64,000 nucleotides of DNA from a beta proteobacterium MWH-UniP1 (GCA_036362785.1 CP143625.1:1675401-1739400), one strand, 5' to 3'; numbered from the stretch's first letter, positions 19,316-28,263 are shown. The notes: a model not told the origin generated them from the sequence alone. Program-made: numbers and translations.

Positions 19316-20245
19316 ATGGATACCCTGATCCAACAACTCATCAACGGCCTGGTACTGGGCAGTGTGTATGCCCTGGTGGCACTGGGTTACACCATGGTCT
19401 ATGGCATTTTGCAGTTGATTAACTTCGCCCACGGCGAAGTGCTCATGGTGGGCGCCATGGTGGCGTTAACTGTGTTGGGGCTTTTGGGCACCTTTGTGCC
19501 AGGCCTGCCGCTGGTGATTCAACTCTTGATTGCAACCCTGGTTGCCATTCCCGTGTGCATGCTGCTCTCGGCTGCGATTGAGCGCATTGCCTATCGGCCA
19601 CTGCGGCAGGCGCCGCGATTGGCGCCACTGATCACCGCCATCGGCGTGTCGATTGTCTTGCAGACCATGGCCATGATCATCTGGTCCCCGAATCCACGTG
19701 TGTTTCCGGACTTGCTGTCCACCTCTGCGTTTGAAATTGGTGGGGCACTGCTGGCACCAAAGCAAGTCCTGATTCTGGTGGTCGCAGCGATCGCCATGAC
19801 CGGCCTTTTAATTCTGATTCACAAAACCCGGCTGGGCCGCGCTATGCGGGCCGTGTCTGAAAACCCAAAGATCGCCAGTCTGATGGGCGTGAATCCAGAC
19901 CGCATCATTTCGGCTACTTTTATGCTGGGGGCAGCTCTTGCTGCAATTGCTGGCGTGTTAGTGGCCATGAATTACAACATCACCCATTTCACCATGGGCT
20001 TTATGTTGGGCCTAAAGGCCTTCACCGCCGCAGTGCTGGGTGGCATTGGCAACCTGGCTGGTGCCGTTGCCGGTGGGCTGCTGTTGGGCATTATTGAAAG
20101 CCTTGGCGCTGGCTATATCGGTGATCTCACCGGCGGCTTTCTTGGCAGCCACTACCAAGACATTTTTGCATTCGCTGTGTTGATTCTGGTGCTGGTCGTT
20201 CGGCCATCGGGGTTACTGGGCGAACGTGTGGCAGATCGGGCATAA
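19316..20245 (+). CDS. livH: Branched-chain amino-acid ABC transporter permease LivH
   Basis: Inner-membrane permease of the LivH family, 309 residues and about eight hydrophobic segments. Hallmarks are LINGLVLGSVYALVALGYTM at the start, LINFAHGEVLMVGAMVALT, AFTAAVLGGIGNLAGAVAGG and SGLLGERVADRA at the end. It follows the binding protein by 88 bases, with a hairpin between, and precedes livM by three. Confidence 0.95.
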   Translation: MDTLIQQLINGLVLGSVYALVALGYTMVYGILQLINFAHGEVLMVGAMVALTVLGLLGTFVPGLPLVIQLLIATLVAIPVCMLLSAAIERIAYRPLRQAPRLAPLITAIGVSIVLQTMAMIIWSPNPRVFPDLLSTSAFEIGGALLAPKQVLILVVAAIAMTGLLILIHKTRLGRAMRAVSENPKIASLMGVNPDRIISATFMLGAALAAIAGVLVAMNYNITHFTMGFMLGLKAFTAAVLGGIGNLAGAVAGGLLLGIIESLGAGYIGDLTGGFLGSHYQDIFAFAVLILVLVVRPSGLLGERVADRA

Positions 20246-20248
20246 ATC

Positions 20249-21343
20249 ATGCGCTGGGGTAATGTCTCAATTCCACTCACTCGCCGCAATGCCTGGCTTG
20301 CGGTGGCAGCGATCGGCGTAGCGCTTGTCATCCTTCCATTTTTAGTGGGTATGGCCGGCAATGCGTGGATTCGCATCCTGGCCTTTGCCATGCTCTACAT
20401 CATGCTGGCACTCGGCCTAAATATCGTGGTGGGATATGCGGGCCTGCTCGATCTGGGTTACATCGCCTTTTATGCGGTGGGCGCTTATATGTACGGCTTG
20501 CTGGCCTCGCCCCATTTGTTTGAACACTTTGCCTGGATCCGCAACACCTTTCCCGATGGCCTGCACAGTTCGATCTGGATGGTGGTGCCGCTATCGGCCG
20601 CACTCGCCGCGATGTTTGGTGTACTGCTTGGCGCCCCCACATTAAAGCTTCGCGGTGATTATCTGGCGATCGTCACCCTGGGTTTCGGCGAAATCATTCG
20701 CATCTTTTTGAATAACCTGAATGCGCCCGCCAATCTGACCAACGGGCCACAAGGGCTCACCAATATCGACCCCATTCGCATTGGCAGTGTGAATTTTTCA
20801 AAATCGCTGGATGTCTTTGGCATCACCATTCCATCCGTTCAGCTGTACTACTATCTGTTTTTAATTCTCACACTGGTGGTCATCGTGATCACGGTGCGGC
20901 TTCAAGATTCCCGCGTTGGTCGGGCCTGGGTAGCCATCCGCGAAGACGAGATTGCAGCAAAAGCCATGGGCATTAATACCCGTAACGTCAAGCTCTTGGC
21001 CTTTGCCATGGGGGCGTCGTTTGGTGGTGTGTCAGGCGCCATGTTCTCGGCGTTTCAGGGCTTTGTCTCACCCGAGAGCTTTGTGCTGATGGAAAGTATT
21101 GTGATTGTGGCCATGGTGGTCTTGGGCGGCATGGGCTATGTGCCCGGCGTCATTCTAGGTGCGGTACTGCTCTATGCGATTCCGGAAATCCTGCGCTACG
21201 TGGCCAAACCCATTCAAGAAACCATCTTTGGCCAAGAACTGATTGCACCCGAAGCCCTGCGCATGCTGATCTTCGGTCTGGCCATGGTGATCGTGATGCT
21301 CTATCGGCCGCGTGGCCTTCTGTCAGCGAAACGGGCCCTGTGA
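20249..21343 (+). CDS. livM: Branched-chain amino-acid ABC transporter permease LivM
   Basis: Second permease of the transporter, 364 residues, with LGLNIVVGYAGLLDLGYIAF, LKLRGDYLAIVTLGFGEIIR, EIAAKAMGINTRNVKLLAFA and GGMGYVPGVILGA, all typical of LivM. Length is usual or slightly short for the family. The stop TGA is followed one base later by the livG ATG. Confidence 0.95.
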   Translation: MRWGNVSIPLTRRNAWLAVAAIGVALVILPFLVGMAGNAWIRILAFAMLYIMLALGLNIVVGYAGLLDLGYIAFYAVGAYMYGLLASPHLFEHFAWIRNTFPDGLHSSIWMVVPLSAALAAMFGVLLGAPTLKLRGDYLAIVTLGFGEIIRIFLNNLNAPANLTNGPQGLTNIDPIRIGSVNFSKSLDVFGITIPSVQLYYYLFLILTLVVIVITVRLQDSRVGRAWVAIREDEIAAKAMGINTRNVKLLAFAMGASFGGVSGAMFSAFQGFVSPESFVLMESIVIVAMVVLGGMGYVPGVILGAVLLYAIPEILRYVAKPIQETIFGQELIAPEALRMLIFGLAMVIVMLYRPRGLLSAKRAL

Positions 21344-21344
21344 C

Positions 21345-22124
21345 ATGAGCCTGCTACGTGTGAATCAGGCCCGCAAGGTCTTTGGTGGGTTGGTGGCACT
21401 TGATAACGTGAGCCTGGATATCCCCGCTGGCCAGATCTACGGATTGATTGGCCCAAACGGCGCGGGTAAGACTACCTTTTTCAATGTCATCACTGGCTTA
21501 TATGCGCCCGATGGTGGCCAGTTCGAACTGGCCGGTCAGACCTACGAGCCCACTGCCGTTCACCGGGTGGCAGAAGCAGGCATTGCCCGCACATTCCAAA
21601 ACATCCGGCTCTTTCCAGATATGACTGCGGTGGAAAATGTCATGGTGGGCCGCCACCTGCGCACCCATGGATTTCATCGCGGTGTCTTGGGCGCAGTCTT
21701 GCGAACCAAAGCCTTTAAAGAGAGTGAACGACAGATCCGCGACGAGGCCCGCGCGCTCTTGGCCTATCTTGGTATTGAGCGTCTGGCCGATGCCACCGCC
21801 AAGACCCTGTCGTATGGCGATCAGCGCCGCCTGGAAATTGCTCGGGCACTGGCCACCGAACCCAAGCTGTTGGCCCTGGATGAACCCGCAGCCGGCATGA
21901 ATGCCACCGAAAAAAATTCGCTCAAAACGATCCTGGAAAAAATCCGCCATGACGGCAAAACCATTTTGTTAATCGAGCACGATGTGAAGCTGGTGATGGG
22001 CCTGTGTGATCAGGTGACCGTGCTGGACTATGGCCGGGTGATTGCACAAGGACTACCTGCCGATGTGCAGCGGGATCCACGTGTGATCGAGGCCTATCTG
22101 GGCAGCGGAGCCACCCATGGTTAA
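21345..22124 (+). CDS. livG: Branched-chain amino-acid ABC transporter ATPase LivG
   Basis: ATP-binding subunit. ATG 21345 directly after livM is preferred over the longer frame from 21312. Walker A is GPNGAGKTT, the signature region reads LSYGDQRRLEIARAL, and Walker B is LLALDEPAAGMN, with His switch region LLIEHDVKLVM. The YGDQRR form of the signature is typical of LivG. It overlaps livF by eight bases. Confidence 0.95.
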   Translation: MSLLRVNQARKVFGGLVALDNVSLDIPAGQIYGLIGPNGAGKTTFFNVITGLYAPDGGQFELAGQTYEPTAVHRVAEAGIARTFQNIRLFPDMTAVENVMVGRHLRTHGFHRGVLGAVLRTKAFKESERQIRDEARALLAYLGIERLADATAKTLSYGDQRRLEIARALATEPKLLALDEPAAGMNATEKNSLKTILEKIRHDGKTILLIEHDVKLVMGLCDQVTVLDYGRVIAQGLPADVQRDPRVIEAYLGSGATHG

Positions 22125-22911
22125 TGACATCCAGTCCCCTGTTGATTCAAACCCGACTGGCGAGAAGCACGGCACGCCAGCGCTCGAGCTGCGCGGGCTA
22201 AAGGTGCGCTACGGCGGCATCCAGGCCGTCAAAGGCATTAGCCTGAGTGTGCGCGACGGTGAACTGGTCACCCTGATTGGTGCCAATGGCGCAGGCAAGA
22301 CCACCACACTAAAGGCCATCACTGGCCTGATTGGTACTGCAGAGGGCCATATTCTGTTTCAGGGGGAAGACATCACCCACCGCCCTGCCCACGCCCTTGC
22401 CAGCCGCGGCCTGGTAATGGTCCCCGAGGGCCGCGGTGTCTTTACCCGCATGACGATTTTGGAAAACCTACAGATGGGTGCGTATTGCTTGGGCAAGGGC
22501 CATCACAGTGGCCAGTCCGCCTCATCGCAGTCGATTGCCCAGGCCATTGACGAGCAGTTGGCATTGTTTCCACGATTAAAAGAACGCTGTCATCAGCTGG
22601 CCGGCACCATGTCGGGCGGCGAGCAGCAAATGCTGGCCATGGCGCGGGCACTCATGGCCAAGCCTTCGGTTCTGCTGCTCGATGAACCCTCCATGGGGCT
22701 ATCGCCCGTGATGGTAGAGAAGATCTTTGAAGTGATTCGCGATGTATCTGCCCGTGGCGTCACGATTCTGCTGGTCGAACAAAATGCGCGGCTGGCACTA
22801 CAGATTGCCGATCGCGGCTATGTGATGGAGTCCGGCATGATCACCACCAGTGCACCGGCCGCACAGTTACTTCACGACCCAGCGGTACGCGCCGCCTATT
22901 TGGGCGAATAG
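22117..22911 (+). CDS. livF: Branched-chain amino-acid ABC transporter ATPase LivF
   Basis: Second ATPase subunit, 264 residues, with Walker A GANGAGKTT, signature MSGGEQQMLAMARALMAKP, Walker B LLLDEPSMGLSP and LLVEQNARLALQIADRGYVM. The first 25 or so residues are a non-conserved leader. Last gene of the liv operon; it converges on hemN across a palindromic repeat region. Confidence 0.95.
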   Translation: MVNDIQSPVDSNPTGEKHGTPALELRGLKVRYGGIQAVKGISLSVRDGELVTLIGANGAGKTTTLKAITGLIGTAEGHILFQGEDITHRPAHALASRGLVMVPEGRGVFTRMTILENLQMGAYCLGKGHHSGQSASSQSIAQAIDEQLALFPRLKERCHQLAGTMSGGEQQMLAMARALMAKPSVLLLDEPSMGLSPVMVEKIFEVIRDVSARGVTILLVEQNARLALQIADRGYVMESGMITTSAPAAQLLHDPAVRAAYLGE

Positions 22912-22921
22912 ATCAAGTCTC

Positions 22922-22990
22922 AAACACGGTGTCAGACACCGTGTTTTGATCGACCAGATGTCTGACACCGTGTTTTGGTGCCTGACACCT
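22922..22990. repeat. REP-like palindromic repeats, likely bidirectional terminator
   Basis: A near-perfect palindrome AAACACGGTGTC-A-GACACCGTGTTT at 22922-22946 is followed by a second copy of GACACCGTGTTTTG at 22964-22977 and a degenerate third, CTGACACC, at 22982-22989. They fill the gap between the convergent livF and hemN. The GGTGTC/GACACC core resembles REP-type intergenic palindromes of other proteobacteria. No other copy was seen in this window. Confidence 0.7.
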
Positions 22991-24386
22991 AGATCAGTTT
23001 CGAGAAGCGGCCTGGGTTGACCTGAGACTGGAAGTAGCGGTCAAACACCATGGCAATGCCCCGCAGGAAAAAGCGGCCCTTAGGCGTGATGTCAATTCGC
23101 TCTTCGGACACTGTCAGCATGCCCTCAGACTCAAAGGTCTGGCGCAACTGCGCGAGTTCTTTTTCAAAATATTCCTGGAACTGAACCCCATGGGCCTGAC
23201 CCACCGACTCCATAACCAGGCTGCCCTGGCACATGAGTTCCATGATCACGTCACGACGAATGAGATCGTCAGCGCTGAGTTCAATGCCACGAATAATCGG
23301 CAGCACACCGCGATCGAGTGCTGCATAGTATTCGTCGAGTGTTTTTGCATTCTGGCTAAATGATGCGCCGATCTTACTAATCGATGAGACACCGAGTGCC
23401 AACAAATCGCAGTCGGCCTGGGTGGTGTAGCCCTGGAAATTACGATGCAGGGTGCCATCACGCTGGGCAATGGCAAGCTCGTCATCTACCCGGGCAAAGT
23501 GATCCATGCCCACATACTGATATCCCGCATCTAACATCATGTTGATGGCAAGCAGCATGATCTCCAGCTTGACTTCTGCCGTGGGCATGTCGGCCGGGTC
23601 GATACGGCGCTGCGGCTTAAAGCGTGCCGGCAGGTGGGCATAACTGTACAAGGCCACGCGATCGGGAGATGCCTCTAACACCCGCTCAAGCGTGCGGGCA
23701 AAGCCCTCTGGCGTTTGCTTAGGCAGGCCGTAGATTAAATCCATATTGATCGATTTAAATCCGCACTCGCGTGCCGTGGCCAGTGTGCCCATGGTCATCT
23801 CGGCGGGCTGGATGCGATGCACGGCTTTTTGCACGGCCTCATCAAAATCCTGCACACCAATACTCATCCGATTAAAGCCCAGATCGGCCAAGAGATGAAT
23901 CATCTTGGCGTCTGCACTGCGGGGATCGATTTCAATCGCATATTCCCCATCTTTGGCGAAATCAAAGTGGTCACGCAGCATGCGCATCAGTCGCGAGAGT
24001 TCGCCTGCATTTAAAAATGTGGGCGTGCCACCGCCAAAGTGCATCTGGGTGACATAGCGGCTATTGGGTAAATAAGACGTGGCCAGCCGAATCTCTTTTT
24101 CCAGATAGTCCAGATACTGGGCCGAGCGACTATGGTCTTTGGTGATGACTTTGTTGCAGGCACAGTAATAACAAATCGATGCACAAAACGGCAGATGCAC
24201 ATACAGAGACAAGGGCTTGTCCCGCTCAATGCGATCACGGTGATCGAGCCACTTCACATGGGTCTTGGCGTCAAATCCCTCGTGGAAACGATCCGCAGTT
24301 GGGTACGAGGTATAGCGCGGCCCAGGCATATCAAAACGGCGAATCAACGCCTCGTCTACGCCAAAGCTCTCAATAGTTGTTGTCAT
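22989..24386 (-). CDS. hemN: Oxygen-independent coproporphyrinogen III oxidase
   Basis: HemN is a radical-SAM enzyme that decarboxylates coproporphyrinogen III without oxygen, feeding both heme and bacteriochlorophyll. ATG 24386 gives 465 residues starting MTTTIESFGVDEALIRRFD; the longer frame would start upstream of the regulatory box. Conserved features are GPRYTSYPTADRF, the cluster motif CASICYYCACNKV (CxxxCxxC, about residues 62-68), HFGGGTPTFL, and DLIYGLPKQTPEGF. An FNR-type box 60 bases upstream suggests anaerobic induction. Placement beside the puf operon ties tetrapyrrole supply to photosystem synthesis. Confidence 0.95.
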   Translation of the reverse strand: MTTTIESFGVDEALIRRFDMPGPRYTSYPTADRFHEGFDAKTHVKWLDHRDRIERDKPLSLYVHLPFCASICYYCACNKVITKDHSRSAQYLDYLEKEIRLATSYLPNSRYVTQMHFGGGTPTFLNAGELSRLMRMLRDHFDFAKDGEYAIEIDPRSADAKMIHLLADLGFNRMSIGVQDFDEAVQKAVHRIQPAEMTMGTLATARECGFKSINMDLIYGLPKQTPEGFARTLERVLEASPDRVALYSYAHLPARFKPQRRIDPADMPTAEVKLEIMLLAINMMLDAGYQYVGMDHFARVDDELAIAQRDGTLHRNFQGYTTQADCDLLALGVSSISKIGASFSQNAKTLDEYYAALDRGVLPIIRGIELSADDLIRRDVIMELMCQGSLVMESVGQAHGVQFQEYFEKELAQLRQTFESEGMLTVSEERIDITPKGRFFLRGIAMVFDRYFQSQVNPGRFSKLI

Positions 24387-24441
24387 GCCAGTCCACCCTG
24401 TTTTGTGTTTTCGCAGTATGTCAAACGGCCAGAAAAATACG

Positions 24442-24455
24442 TTGATCTCGATCAA
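24442..24455 (-). promoter_or_regulatory. FNR/Anr box upstream of hemN
   Basis: TTGAT-CTCG-ATCAA is an exact match to the FNR/Anr consensus TTGAT-N4-ATCAA. Its centre is about 62 bases from the hemN ATG, a spacing that suits an activating position near -41.5 with a short leader. Confidence 0.85.
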
Positions 24456-24513
24456 CCGGTCCCGGCTCGCCGCCGATTCACGCCAAATGCTTTGCAGAAT
24501 GTTGATTCGGATC

Positions 24514-24551
24514 AGAAAAAACAAACGCCCAAAGGGGGGAGCCTTTGGGCG
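24514..24551 (-). terminator. Intrinsic terminator of the puf operon
   Basis: A 10-base stem CGCCCAAAGG / CCTTTGGGCG (24526-24551) with a six-base loop. In the minus direction it is followed by a T-rich run (rc of gaaaaaacaaa). It lies about 105 bases past the pufC stop and before the hemN promoter. Confidence 0.88.
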
Positions 24552-24657
24552 TCGCCTCCGCGGCCTGGACGGGGGACATCCGTGTGCGGCCTTTGAGGGA
24601 GGAGGGAAAGATGGGACTGCCGGTCAGACAGCCCACCAAAAGCGGAGTTCCTTGTGT

Positions 24658-25752
24658 TTAGTAGTTGATCACCGTGCTTTTTGCGGGACCCACCTTTGCC
24701 GCAGCAGCGGCCGCTTCAGTCGCTTTTTGCGAGAGCTTGGCAACAGGGCCCACCAACTCTGGGTGAGTCTTTGCCATCGGCTCGCCGTACAGCGGCTTAT
24801 AGGCACCCTGGTGACAGGTCGCGCAGTTCACCTTCGCCACGTCTCCCATCGGGCCGAGACGATTCGGTGGGAATGCACCGGTCAGCGGTGTCATGAACTC
24901 ATTGTTCAGCTCGCGAACCATACGAATGCCATGCCATGCGGCAAGACGCTGTGGTGGGCTCTGGCCCCAATCCGCAAAGTTGCGGGAGTTGTGGCAGAAA
25001 TTACAGTTCACGCCCAGGCCTTTAGACATATGCACCATCAGGCCATAGGTGGCTTCTGTTGCCTGAATGCTCGACCCAGTGCTGTTGATACCCTGTGGCA
25101 ACGCATTCAGTGAGATCTGACGAATGACGTTGTCGTTTTGCAGGTATGCCGTAAATGGATCTTTTGGCAAGGTGCTCAGACCCACAGACGGGGCAGGCTC
25201 GTTTTGGCCATTGCGCTGACCAAAGAACCCTTTGGCTAACTTGGCCTCGTCGGGCTTAAACCAGACCTGATTTGGAATTGGCTGACCGCGGTGGCAGGTA
25301 TGACAAGTCACGCCTGTGGCTGCAACGTGATTTTTCCAGGCAGCGTTTAAGTGCTTGGTCATCTCGGTCATGCGGCGGGCAACAACCTTGGTGTAGAGCG
25401 AATCGTCGGCCAGGTTTTGCAGGTTGTGGCAGTAGGCACAGCCCTGCTCTGGTGCGATCCACAGCGTCATGGAGATCATGACCCGGTTGAACTCGCCAAC
25501 GCTCAGATCACCCAAGACCTTAACGTTTTTGTAAACCTGCCGAGCACGCGGGCCGCCCTTGTCAGCCTCTGGCAGGGCTGCTGGTGCAGTCTGCAGGGCT
25601 TCCTGGCTTGCCAGTGTGCGTGGGTTATAGACCAATTCCATGCCTGTGCCACGAAAACCCGTCTGCACAGCATCGACCGGGGGCCGCTCACAGCCAGCCA
25701 GGAGCGCGGACGCTGCAACGACCAGCGCCACCAAAGAGGTTCTGAAGTTCAT
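24658..25752 (-). CDS. pufC: Photosynthetic reaction centre tetraheme cytochrome c subunit
   Basis: PufC re-reduces the oxidised special pair from the periplasmic side. The 364-residue product has a lipobox LLAGC (Cys21) and four CxxCH heme motifs: CAYCH (105), CHTCH (150), CNFCH (250) and CATCH (310). Axial methionines are expected in the helices before each motif, for example MISMTLW and MVHMSKGLG. The C-terminus is Ala-rich. Its start shares one base with the pufM stop (TAATG). A terminator follows. Confidence 0.97.
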   Translation of the reverse strand: MNFRTSLVALVVAASALLAGCERPPVDAVQTGFRGTGMELVYNPRTLASQEALQTAPAALPEADKGGPRARQVYKNVKVLGDLSVGEFNRVMISMTLWIAPEQGCAYCHNLQNLADDSLYTKVVARRMTEMTKHLNAAWKNHVAATGVTCHTCHRGQPIPNQVWFKPDEAKLAKGFFGQRNGQNEPAPSVGLSTLPKDPFTAYLQNDNVIRQISLNALPQGINSTGSSIQATEATYGLMVHMSKGLGVNCNFCHNSRNFADWGQSPPQRLAAWHGIRMVRELNNEFMTPLTGAFPPNRLGPMGDVAKVNCATCHQGAYKPLYGEPMAKTHPELVGPVAKLSQKATEAAAAAAKVGPAKSTVINY

Positions 25753-26729
25753 TATTTCGCTCCTTGTACAGTCAATGGGTCAATGGTTGGCACACCCCAC
25801 ATATCAGGGTAAGGCGGCGCAATGCCATGCTTCACACCCCAGAGATACCAGTTATCCACCACGGTGCCGGTCAACAAGATGCCGATGCCGCCAGTTAATG
25901 GGCAGAGCACGGCAAACCACCAGGCCCAACGGTGAATCGATTCCATCGTGGCGTTAAAGCCCATGGTCCAACGCCAGAACAACGCGGCGCGCTCTGATGC
26001 CGAGCCACGATCCACGATCTGCTCAACCTCGCGATCACCGCCGTACTGGGTGGTGGCCAAAATGGTGGCACCGTGCATGGCAAAGAGCAGTGCCGAGCCA
26101 TACAGGAAGGCAATCGACAGCATGTGGAAGGGGTTATAAAACAGGTTGCCGTAACGAATCGAGAACGCTGCCGTCCAATCCAGGTGAGAGAAGATGCCAA
26201 AGGGCACACCCTCGGACCAGCTGCCCATGATCACAGGACGAATAAAGCCCAGAACCAGGTAGAGCCAAATAGCAGCAGCAAACGCCCAGGCCACATGGGT
26301 CCCCATGCCCAAGGCACGGGCGCGGCGATAGACCCGGACCCACCAGAGCAGAATCGACACGGTGAGAAAGAGGCCGGCAATATTCCACCAGCCACCCTGA
26401 TTCAAGGGTGCCAAGCGCAGGCCGTATTCGGGTGGGGGTGGATCCAATGACAGCCAGAACAACTGACGAATGAACTGAATCGGGTCGTAATTGACCTGAA
26501 CCAGCATGTTCCAGCCCACGATAGTAAAGGCGATGATGAAGCAAAACGCCGAGGCAACACCAAGTTTGCCGAGATAGAGCGGACCGATCTGTGCGTTGCC
26601 AAGACGGCCGGCAAGATGCACCAAAAACGGTTTGATCACACGTTCGTTATTGTCAGGATGCTTGAGTTCAACGCCGTGATGCGGCGTTGCCACTGCCTGG
26701 ACTTGTGTAAATAGATTCTGATATTCCAT
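25752..26729 (-). CDS. pufM: Photosynthetic reaction centre subunit M
   Basis: PufM forms the heterodimeric reaction-centre core with PufL. The 325-residue product has five hydrophobic helices and the ligand regions [28 protein letters not shown] and SIHRWAWW, with conserved histidines for bacteriochlorophyll and the non-heme iron. It opens with [11 protein letters not shown] and [12 protein letters not shown], as usual. It lies 21 bases after pufL. Confidence 0.97.
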   Translation of the reverse strand: MEYQNLFTQVQAVATPHHGVELKHPDNNERVIKPFLVHLAGRLGNAQIGPLYLGKLGVASAFCFIIAFTIVGWNMLVQVNYDPIQFIRQLFWLSLDPPPPEYGLRLAPLNQGGWWNIAGLFLTVSILLWWVRVYRRARALGMGTHVAWAFAAAIWLYLVLGFIRPVIMGSWSEGVPFGIFSHLDWTAAFSIRYGNLFYNPFHMLSIAFLYGSALLFAMHGATILATTQYGGDREVEQIVDRGSASERAALFWRWTMGFNATMESIHRWAWWFAVLCPLTGGIGILLTGTVVDNWYLWGVKHGIAPPYPDMWGVPTIDPLTVQGAK

Positions 26730-26750
26730 GTTGTTCTCCAGATCCCAGGC

Positions 26751-27575
26751 TTATGACCAAATCGGCAGATTGAGCCACCAGCCCCACCACTCTGGCCACC
26801 CGCGTGTCCAGAAGGGGCCACTGATCACAATACACACGGCACTGAAAAACACTGCCGCCAGCGCGAGATATAAGCCCAGACGGTGAATGCCCAAGGTGCC
26901 TACCGAGTAACCAATGGTGTCGCGAAAGAAGGTGTCTTCGTGATCGGAGTTCTTGACCGTCTCACCCTTGGCAGGATTTGCGGCCGACAGAATCAAGCCA
27001 CCGTGCATGGCCAGGGCCAGACAGCAAGTGAAGAACAGTGTGATGGCCAGCATGTGTGCTGGGTTGTAATGAAAGTGCAGATACTGATAGCCAACGTTGG
27101 ACACCCAGTCCAAGTGGCTCAGGATGCCGTATGGGAAACCGTGCCCCCACGCACCCATCAGAACGGGTCGAATCACGACCAGCGTGACATACGCAAAAAT
27201 CGCCATGCTAAAAGCAATTGGCACGTGATAGCCCATGCCCAGCTTTCGGCAGATCTCCACTTCGCGCAGCGCCCAAGACACAAATGCACCAATGGCGCAG
27301 ATGGTGATGAGCTGCCATAGCCCGCCTTCTAACAGCGGGGCCATGCCCAGGCCATAGCTCAGATCTGGCGGAGCAATATTGATTTGCCAGATATTCCAGG
27401 TCGGCCCTTGCGAGGCGCCCCACAGAATAAGAAGTGTGCCCAGTGCGGCAAAAAAGACGGTAGTCAGCCCAAAAAAGCCGACATAAAAAGGCCCGACCCA
27501 AAAGTCGAACATGTCGCCACCAACCAGGGTTCCCCCGCGGACACGATACTTTCTTTCGAAACTGAGCATCGCCAT
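26751..27575 (-). CDS. pufL: Photosynthetic reaction centre subunit L
   Basis: PufL begins [20 protein letters not shown] and has five membrane helices. Bacteriochlorophyll and iron ligands lie in [29 protein letters not shown] and [14 protein letters not shown]. Its 274 residues match the family length. It is preceded by the pufA-pufL stem-loop and a strong GGAG-type site. Confidence 0.97.
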   Translation of the reverse strand: MAMLSFERKYRVRGGTLVGGDMFDFWVGPFYVGFFGLTTVFFAALGTLLILWGASQGPTWNIWQINIAPPDLSYGLGMAPLLEGGLWQLITICAIGAFVSWALREVEICRKLGMGYHVPIAFSMAIFAYVTLVVIRPVLMGAWGHGFPYGILSHLDWVSNVGYQYLHFHYNPAHMLAITLFFTCCLALAMHGGLILSAANPAKGETVKNSDHEDTFFRDTIGYSVGTLGIHRLGLYLALAAVFFSAVCIVISGPFWTRGWPEWWGWWLNLPIWS

Positions 27576-27596
27576 TTGTATTTCTCCAGTTTAAGG

Positions 27597-27634
27597 AGCA
27601 GAGAGGTTTGCGATGACCGCAAACACCCCCTGCT
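27597..27634 (-). other. pufA-pufL intercistronic stem-loop
   Basis: On the minus strand AGCAGGGGGTGTTTGCG pairs with CGCAAACCTCTCTGCT around loop GTCAT; the GTTTGCG/CGCAAAC part is perfect. Hairpins here are known in Rhodobacter to protect the upstream light-harvesting message and so set the LH1 to reaction centre ratio. The same role is inferred. Confidence 0.8.
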
Positions 27635-27648
27635 TTGTTCTACAACAA

Positions 27649-27840
27649 TTACTTCGGTGAAGCAGCAGGTGCCGGCGTCGCTTTGGATGCCTTGACTTCT
27701 GCCTGGGTCTTGCCGTTGAGCCAGTTGTAACGCTCGGTGCTGAGCAAGATGAAGTGAATCATCGCTGCGACACCAAACAGAAAAACCGCCTGAGCTGCTA
27801 AAGCGCGAAGCGGATCGAACAAGCGCCAAATTCTCCACAT
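27649..27840 (-). CDS. pufA: Light-harvesting 1 (B870-type) alpha polypeptide
   Basis: The alpha antenna polypeptide, 63 residues: basic/aromatic N-terminus [16 protein letters not shown], one membrane helix with the bacteriochlorophyll-binding His in [15 protein letters not shown], then NWLNG and an Ala/Pro/Lys-rich C-terminal tail ([14 protein letters not shown]), as in betaproteobacterial LH1. Unusually it does not follow pufB directly; a 74-codon gene lies between them. Confidence 0.93.
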   Translation of the reverse strand: MWRIWRLFDPLRALAAQAVFLFGVAAMIHFILLSTERYNWLNGKTQAEVKASKATPAPAASPK

Positions 27841-27859
27841 GGTTCCATCTCCTAAAAAA

Positions 27860-28084
27860 TTAAGTGAGTTGTGACATAAAGGTGTAAACCGCTGCCTTCA
27901 CATCACCGATTAACGTCTTGCCACCTTCTGCTCCCGGAAACCAGGAACGCCACCGCAGGAACAGCACCTGCGCGACGAGAGCAATCGCCAGAAAGACGAC
28001 AAAACTGACAGCAAAAATGCTGTAGTAAGTGATCGAGTTGGTTTTCACCGACTCGTGAAACAGATCGTCTGTTGTCTGTGACAT
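27860..28084 (-). CDS. Small single-helix membrane protein between pufB and pufA (PufQ-like by size, identity uncertain)
   Basis: A 74-residue protein: polar N-terminus with His10, one hydrophobic helix ([20 protein letters not shown]), then the basic/aromatic turn [12 protein letters not shown] and an amphipathic C-terminus [13 protein letters not shown]. There is no His within the helix, so it is not an ordinary antenna polypeptide. It starts 30 bases after pufB and ends 20 bases before pufA. Size and topology recall PufQ, a bacteriochlorophyll-biosynthesis helper normally encoded upstream of pufB, but the sequence is not convincingly the same. A PufX-like or assembly role is possible. The gene is clearly real by spacing; the function is not assigned. 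Confidence 0.75.
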   Translation of the reverse strand: MSQTTDDLFHESVKTNSITYYSIFAVSFVVFLAIALVAQVLFLRWRSWFPGAEGGKTLIGDVKAAVYTFMSQLT

Positions 28085-28113
28085 AGCATTCCCCTAACTA
28101 AGAAAGTGACGAA

Positions 28114-28263
28114 TCAGTTAATCCATGGACGCCATGCCCAGACCAGCGCATGAGCGATAACGGCAGTTGCCGTAAAAGCAAGAAAACCCTGGATGTAAAA
28201 CTTGTGAAACTCCTGAGCTTCCTCGTCGGTAAGTCCCGAAAGACTCTGATTGTTGTTACTCAT
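28114..28263 (-). CDS. pufB: Light-harvesting 1 (B870-type) beta polypeptide
   Basis: The beta antenna polypeptide, 49 residues from ATG 28263 (GGAGAG eight bases upstream; a longer frame from 28302 adds 13 unrelated residues). Hallmarks are [20 protein letters not shown] with its first conserved His, and the helix [19 protein letters not shown] with the bacteriochlorophyll-ligating His. It is the first puf gene, 111 bases after bchZ. That gap contains a short stem-loop, CGCAG-CTCG-CTGCG on the minus strand. Confidence 0.95.
   Translation of the reverse strand: MSNNNQSLSGLTDEEAQEFHKFYIQGFLAFTATAVIAHALVWAWRPWIN

Noticed and set aside
24387-24657. Extra gene between pufC and hemN
   Set aside because: The 270-base gap is accounted for by the terminator, the FNR box and a leader; the frames there are short and extend into hemN or the opposite strand of pufC.
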